Source of the DNA: an uncultured Bacilli bacterium
GTDB lineage: Bacteria > Bacillota_I > Bacilli_A > RF39 > UBA660
Assembly: GCA_934086395.1 (NCBI GenBank)
Contig: CAKOIE010000045.1
Location: 1-6,213, forward strand
Reading direction: 5' to 3'
Length of the DNA: 6,213 bases
Below the pieces are notes generated by a model that worked only from the letters and a program-made list of their open reading frames with translations, searched no databases and was not told the origin of the DNA. Made by a program: the position numbers and the translations under genes. Positions within the stretch are counted from its first letter, which is position 1; each line of letters begins with the position of its first letter. Positions 4,936 to 6,213 of this stretch are shown piece by piece.

Positions 4936-5788
4936 AAATCTTTGGTTGATATCGCATATCCGATACATTATATACAGTGATAAACGCTTTTGGATCGAGT
5001 GTATTGATGAATTTCATCAACTTTTGATATTCCGCTTTATCTACGATGGTGATGATTTCATTACGTTTTTCCATATTGTATGCACCATATGCTTCATATA
5101 CTGTTGCTCCACTATGTAGTTCATGGATGATAAATTCACGAAGCTCTTTTTCCTTTGGCGTGATTATACATACTCTTCGTTTAATATTATGATCAAAAAT
5201 AAAATGATCGAGAACGATTCCATTAAAATAAGTGCCCAAAATACTTAACACAACCGTTTTCTTATCATAAACAAGAGCTGCGGATAAGGCAACACACATA
5301 CCCGATAGAGACATGGCTTTTCCTAGTTCCATATGCAGATATTTATTCATAATCTTTGCGACAATATCAAGACCGCCTGATGATGCATTTCGATTAAATA
5401 AAATACTAAGTCCCACACTCACTACAAGAATGTAGCACAATACATCCAATTCTTGACTGTTTGTGAAAGATACAAAATTTGGAAACAGGATTTCAAAAAA
5501 TGCAAGAAAAACAGGTAGCATAATACTTGTATAGACTGTTTTTACACCAAATTCTTTACCACAAGTTAGAAAACCAATAATTAATAAAACAACATTTAAA
5601 ATCATGGTAATGGCAGATAATGGTAACGGTACAAAATTAGATAGTATGATACCTAATCCAGAAATACTACTTACAGAAGTATGACTAGGCACTAGAAAAA
5701 AATAGACGGCTGCTACAATAATTCCAACTGCGAGTGTCAAAATCATGGCTTCCTTTAAGATATTTTTATAATTATATTGTTTATTCAT
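4934..5788 (-). CDS. YitT-family membrane protein with DUF2179 domain
   Basis: A 284-residue membrane protein of the YitT family, common in several paralogous copies in Bacillota; its biochemical role is not established. Residues 10-205 form the membrane part with about five or six helices. Its marks are SSISGLGIILSNF (40-52), where the family has a G-x-x-G-x-(A/S) loop, and NASSGGLDIVAKI (134-146), matching the usual GxSTGGxDIIA motif. Residues 206-280 are the cytoplasmic DUF2179 domain: RRVCIIT, HSGATVYEAYGAY (225-237, the family's RGxTxxxxxGxY) and a closing EIITIVDKAEYQKL. Length and domain order are complete. AGGAG lies nine bases before the ATG. It has its own promoter and terminator, so it is a single-gene unit. 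Confidence 0.9.
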   Translation of the reverse strand: MNKQYNYKNILKEAMILTLAVGIIVAAVYFFLVPSHTSVSSISGLGIILSNFVPLPLSAITMILNVVLLIIGFLTCGKEFGVKTVYTSIMLPVFLAFFEILFPNFVSFTNSQELDVLCYILVVSVGLSILFNRNASSGGLDIVAKIMNKYLHMELGKAMSLSGMCVALSAALVYDKKTVVLSILGTYFNGIVLDHFIFDHNIKRRVCIITPKEKELREFIIHELHSGATVYEAYGAYNMEKRNEIITIVDKAEYQKLMKFINTLDPKAFITVYNVSDMRYQPKI

Positions 5789-5811
5789 GAAAACTGTCTC
5801 CTAATAATTCG

Positions 5812-5851
5812 CTATTACTATTATTTTATCAAAAAGTAATAGTTCATTCCA
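5812..5851 (-). promoter_or_regulatory. Predicted YitT promoter with an 8-base inverted repeat around the -10
   Basis: On the minus strand TTTGATAAAAT gives an extended -10 (TG, one base, TAAAAT at 5823-5828) with a poor -35 (TGGAAT at 5846-5851). CTATTACT (5812-5819) and its exact reverse complement (5835-5842) flank the -10 with 15 bases between them. This is where a repressor would sit, but AT-rich sequence makes short repeats common. Confidence 0.4.
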
Positions 5852-5883
5852 TGCTAATGTGAATACGGATCTTGACCCGAATC

Positions 5884-5921
5884 AAAAGGAATCCTAAAAT
5901 ACATGATTATGGATTCCTTTT
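5884..5921 (-). terminator. Terminator hairpin after the alcohol dehydrogenase gene
   Basis: AAAAGGAATCC (5884-5894) pairs perfectly with GGATTCCTTTT (5911-5921) around a 16-base loop. It starts four bases after the dehydrogenase stop codon. The U-run is four on the minus strand and five on the plus strand, so it could act in both directions; the gene context indicates minus-strand use. Confidence 0.7.
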
Positions 5922-5925
5922 TAAA

Positions 5926-6213
5926 TTAACACTCAATGGCTACTTTAATTACACCATCACGTTTGTTTTCAAATAGTTCATACCCTTGCGCAATTCGACT
6001 AAGAGGATATGTATGTGTAATCAAAGGTTCTGTATTGATTTTACCTTGTGCAATCAATTTTAAAGTCTTTTCACAATCACAACCATCAACACCACCCGTT
6101 TTGAAAGTCAGATTTTTCCCATACATGTCGGGAAGTGGTAAAACTTGTGGTGCGTCATATAAAGCTACGATTGTCACAATCGCATTTGCTCTTGCACATT
6201 GCCATGCAAGCTG
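5926..6213 (-). CDS. Zinc-type medium-chain alcohol dehydrogenase, C-terminal part
   Basis: The last 95 residues of an NAD(P)-dependent medium-chain dehydrogenase/reductase; the rest, with the catalytic zinc site and nucleotide-binding Rossmann core, lies beyond the window edge. The frame is open through position 6213 (QLAWQCARANAIVTIVALYD), so the GTG at 6175-6177 is not a start. Seen here are the last Rossmann strand, LPLPDMYGKNLTFKTGG (the segment where family members read MfxKnlTixGG), LKLIAQGKINTEPLITHTYP (the family's GKIdxxpLITHxxpL) and the closing ELFENKRDGVIKVAIEC. This pattern fits the isopropanol/butanediol/sorbitol-type alcohol dehydrogenases; the substrate cannot be told from the C-terminus. 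A hairpin terminator follows. Confidence 0.85.
   Translation of the reverse strand, partial: QLAWQCARANAIVTIVALYDAPQVLPLPDMYGKNLTFKTGGVDGCDCEKTLKLIAQGKINTEPLITHTYPLSRIAQGYELFENKRDGVIKVAIEC

Noticed and set aside
4925..5119. 64-codon plus-strand open frame at the end of the YitT-family gene
   Set aside because: Antisense to the conserved DUF2179 domain and beginning inside the terminator hairpin; no ribosome site.
6175..6177. GTG as start of an 83-residue protein
   Set aside because: The same frame continues upstream to the window edge with sequence typical of an alcohol dehydrogenase, so this is an internal Val codon.

Overview
The window is about one third GC. It has Bacillota-style signals throughout: AGGAG ribosome sites, TATAAT-like -10 boxes (several with an upstream TG), and short hairpin-plus-U terminators. 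A low-GC Bacillota (Firmicutes) bacterium is the best guess, possibly Erysipelotrichia or Clostridia; nothing here fixes the genus. Most genes lie on the minus strand, so transcription mostly runs from high to low coordinates.

From right to left, 5926-6213 is the 3' end of a zinc-type medium-chain alcohol dehydrogenase, closed by a hairpin. Next is an intact YitT-family membrane protein (4934-5788) with its own promoter and terminator. The stretch 4333-4830 has no intact gene but holds two decayed minus-strand genes: a frameshifted small membrane protein, and a roughly 115-codon protein with two consecutive in-frame stops. Convergent to these is the only plus-strand gene, an EamA/DMT-type ten-helix transporter (3455-4336), closed by a strong terminator. 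Its predicted promoter lies so close to the ATG that its mRNA should be leaderless or nearly so.

The centre of interest is the minus-strand block 492-3412: a 66-residue two-helix membrane protein, then a terminator/promoter junction, then a tight three-gene unit. That unit is a 93-residue multi-helix membrane protein, an HscC-type Hsp70 (579 aa), and a 212-residue J-domain protein with a C-terminal membrane anchor. The last three are joined by a stop codon inside a Shine-Dalgarno site and by a 4-base ATGA overlap, so they are probably co-translated. The layout matches the logic of E. coli HscC and its tail-anchored J partners DjlB/DjlC. It suggests a specialised Hsp70 recruited to the membrane, separate from the housekeeping DnaK-DnaJ-GrpE machine; the client is unknown.

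Positions 1-491, downstream of the J-protein gene, hold no intact gene. Decayed minus-strand pieces are readable: the winged-helix end of an OmpR-type response regulator butted directly against the J-protein gene, an unidentified 60-codon fragment, and at the edge a short piece resembling a ROK-family sugar kinase. This looks like a graveyard left by rearrangement and gene loss.
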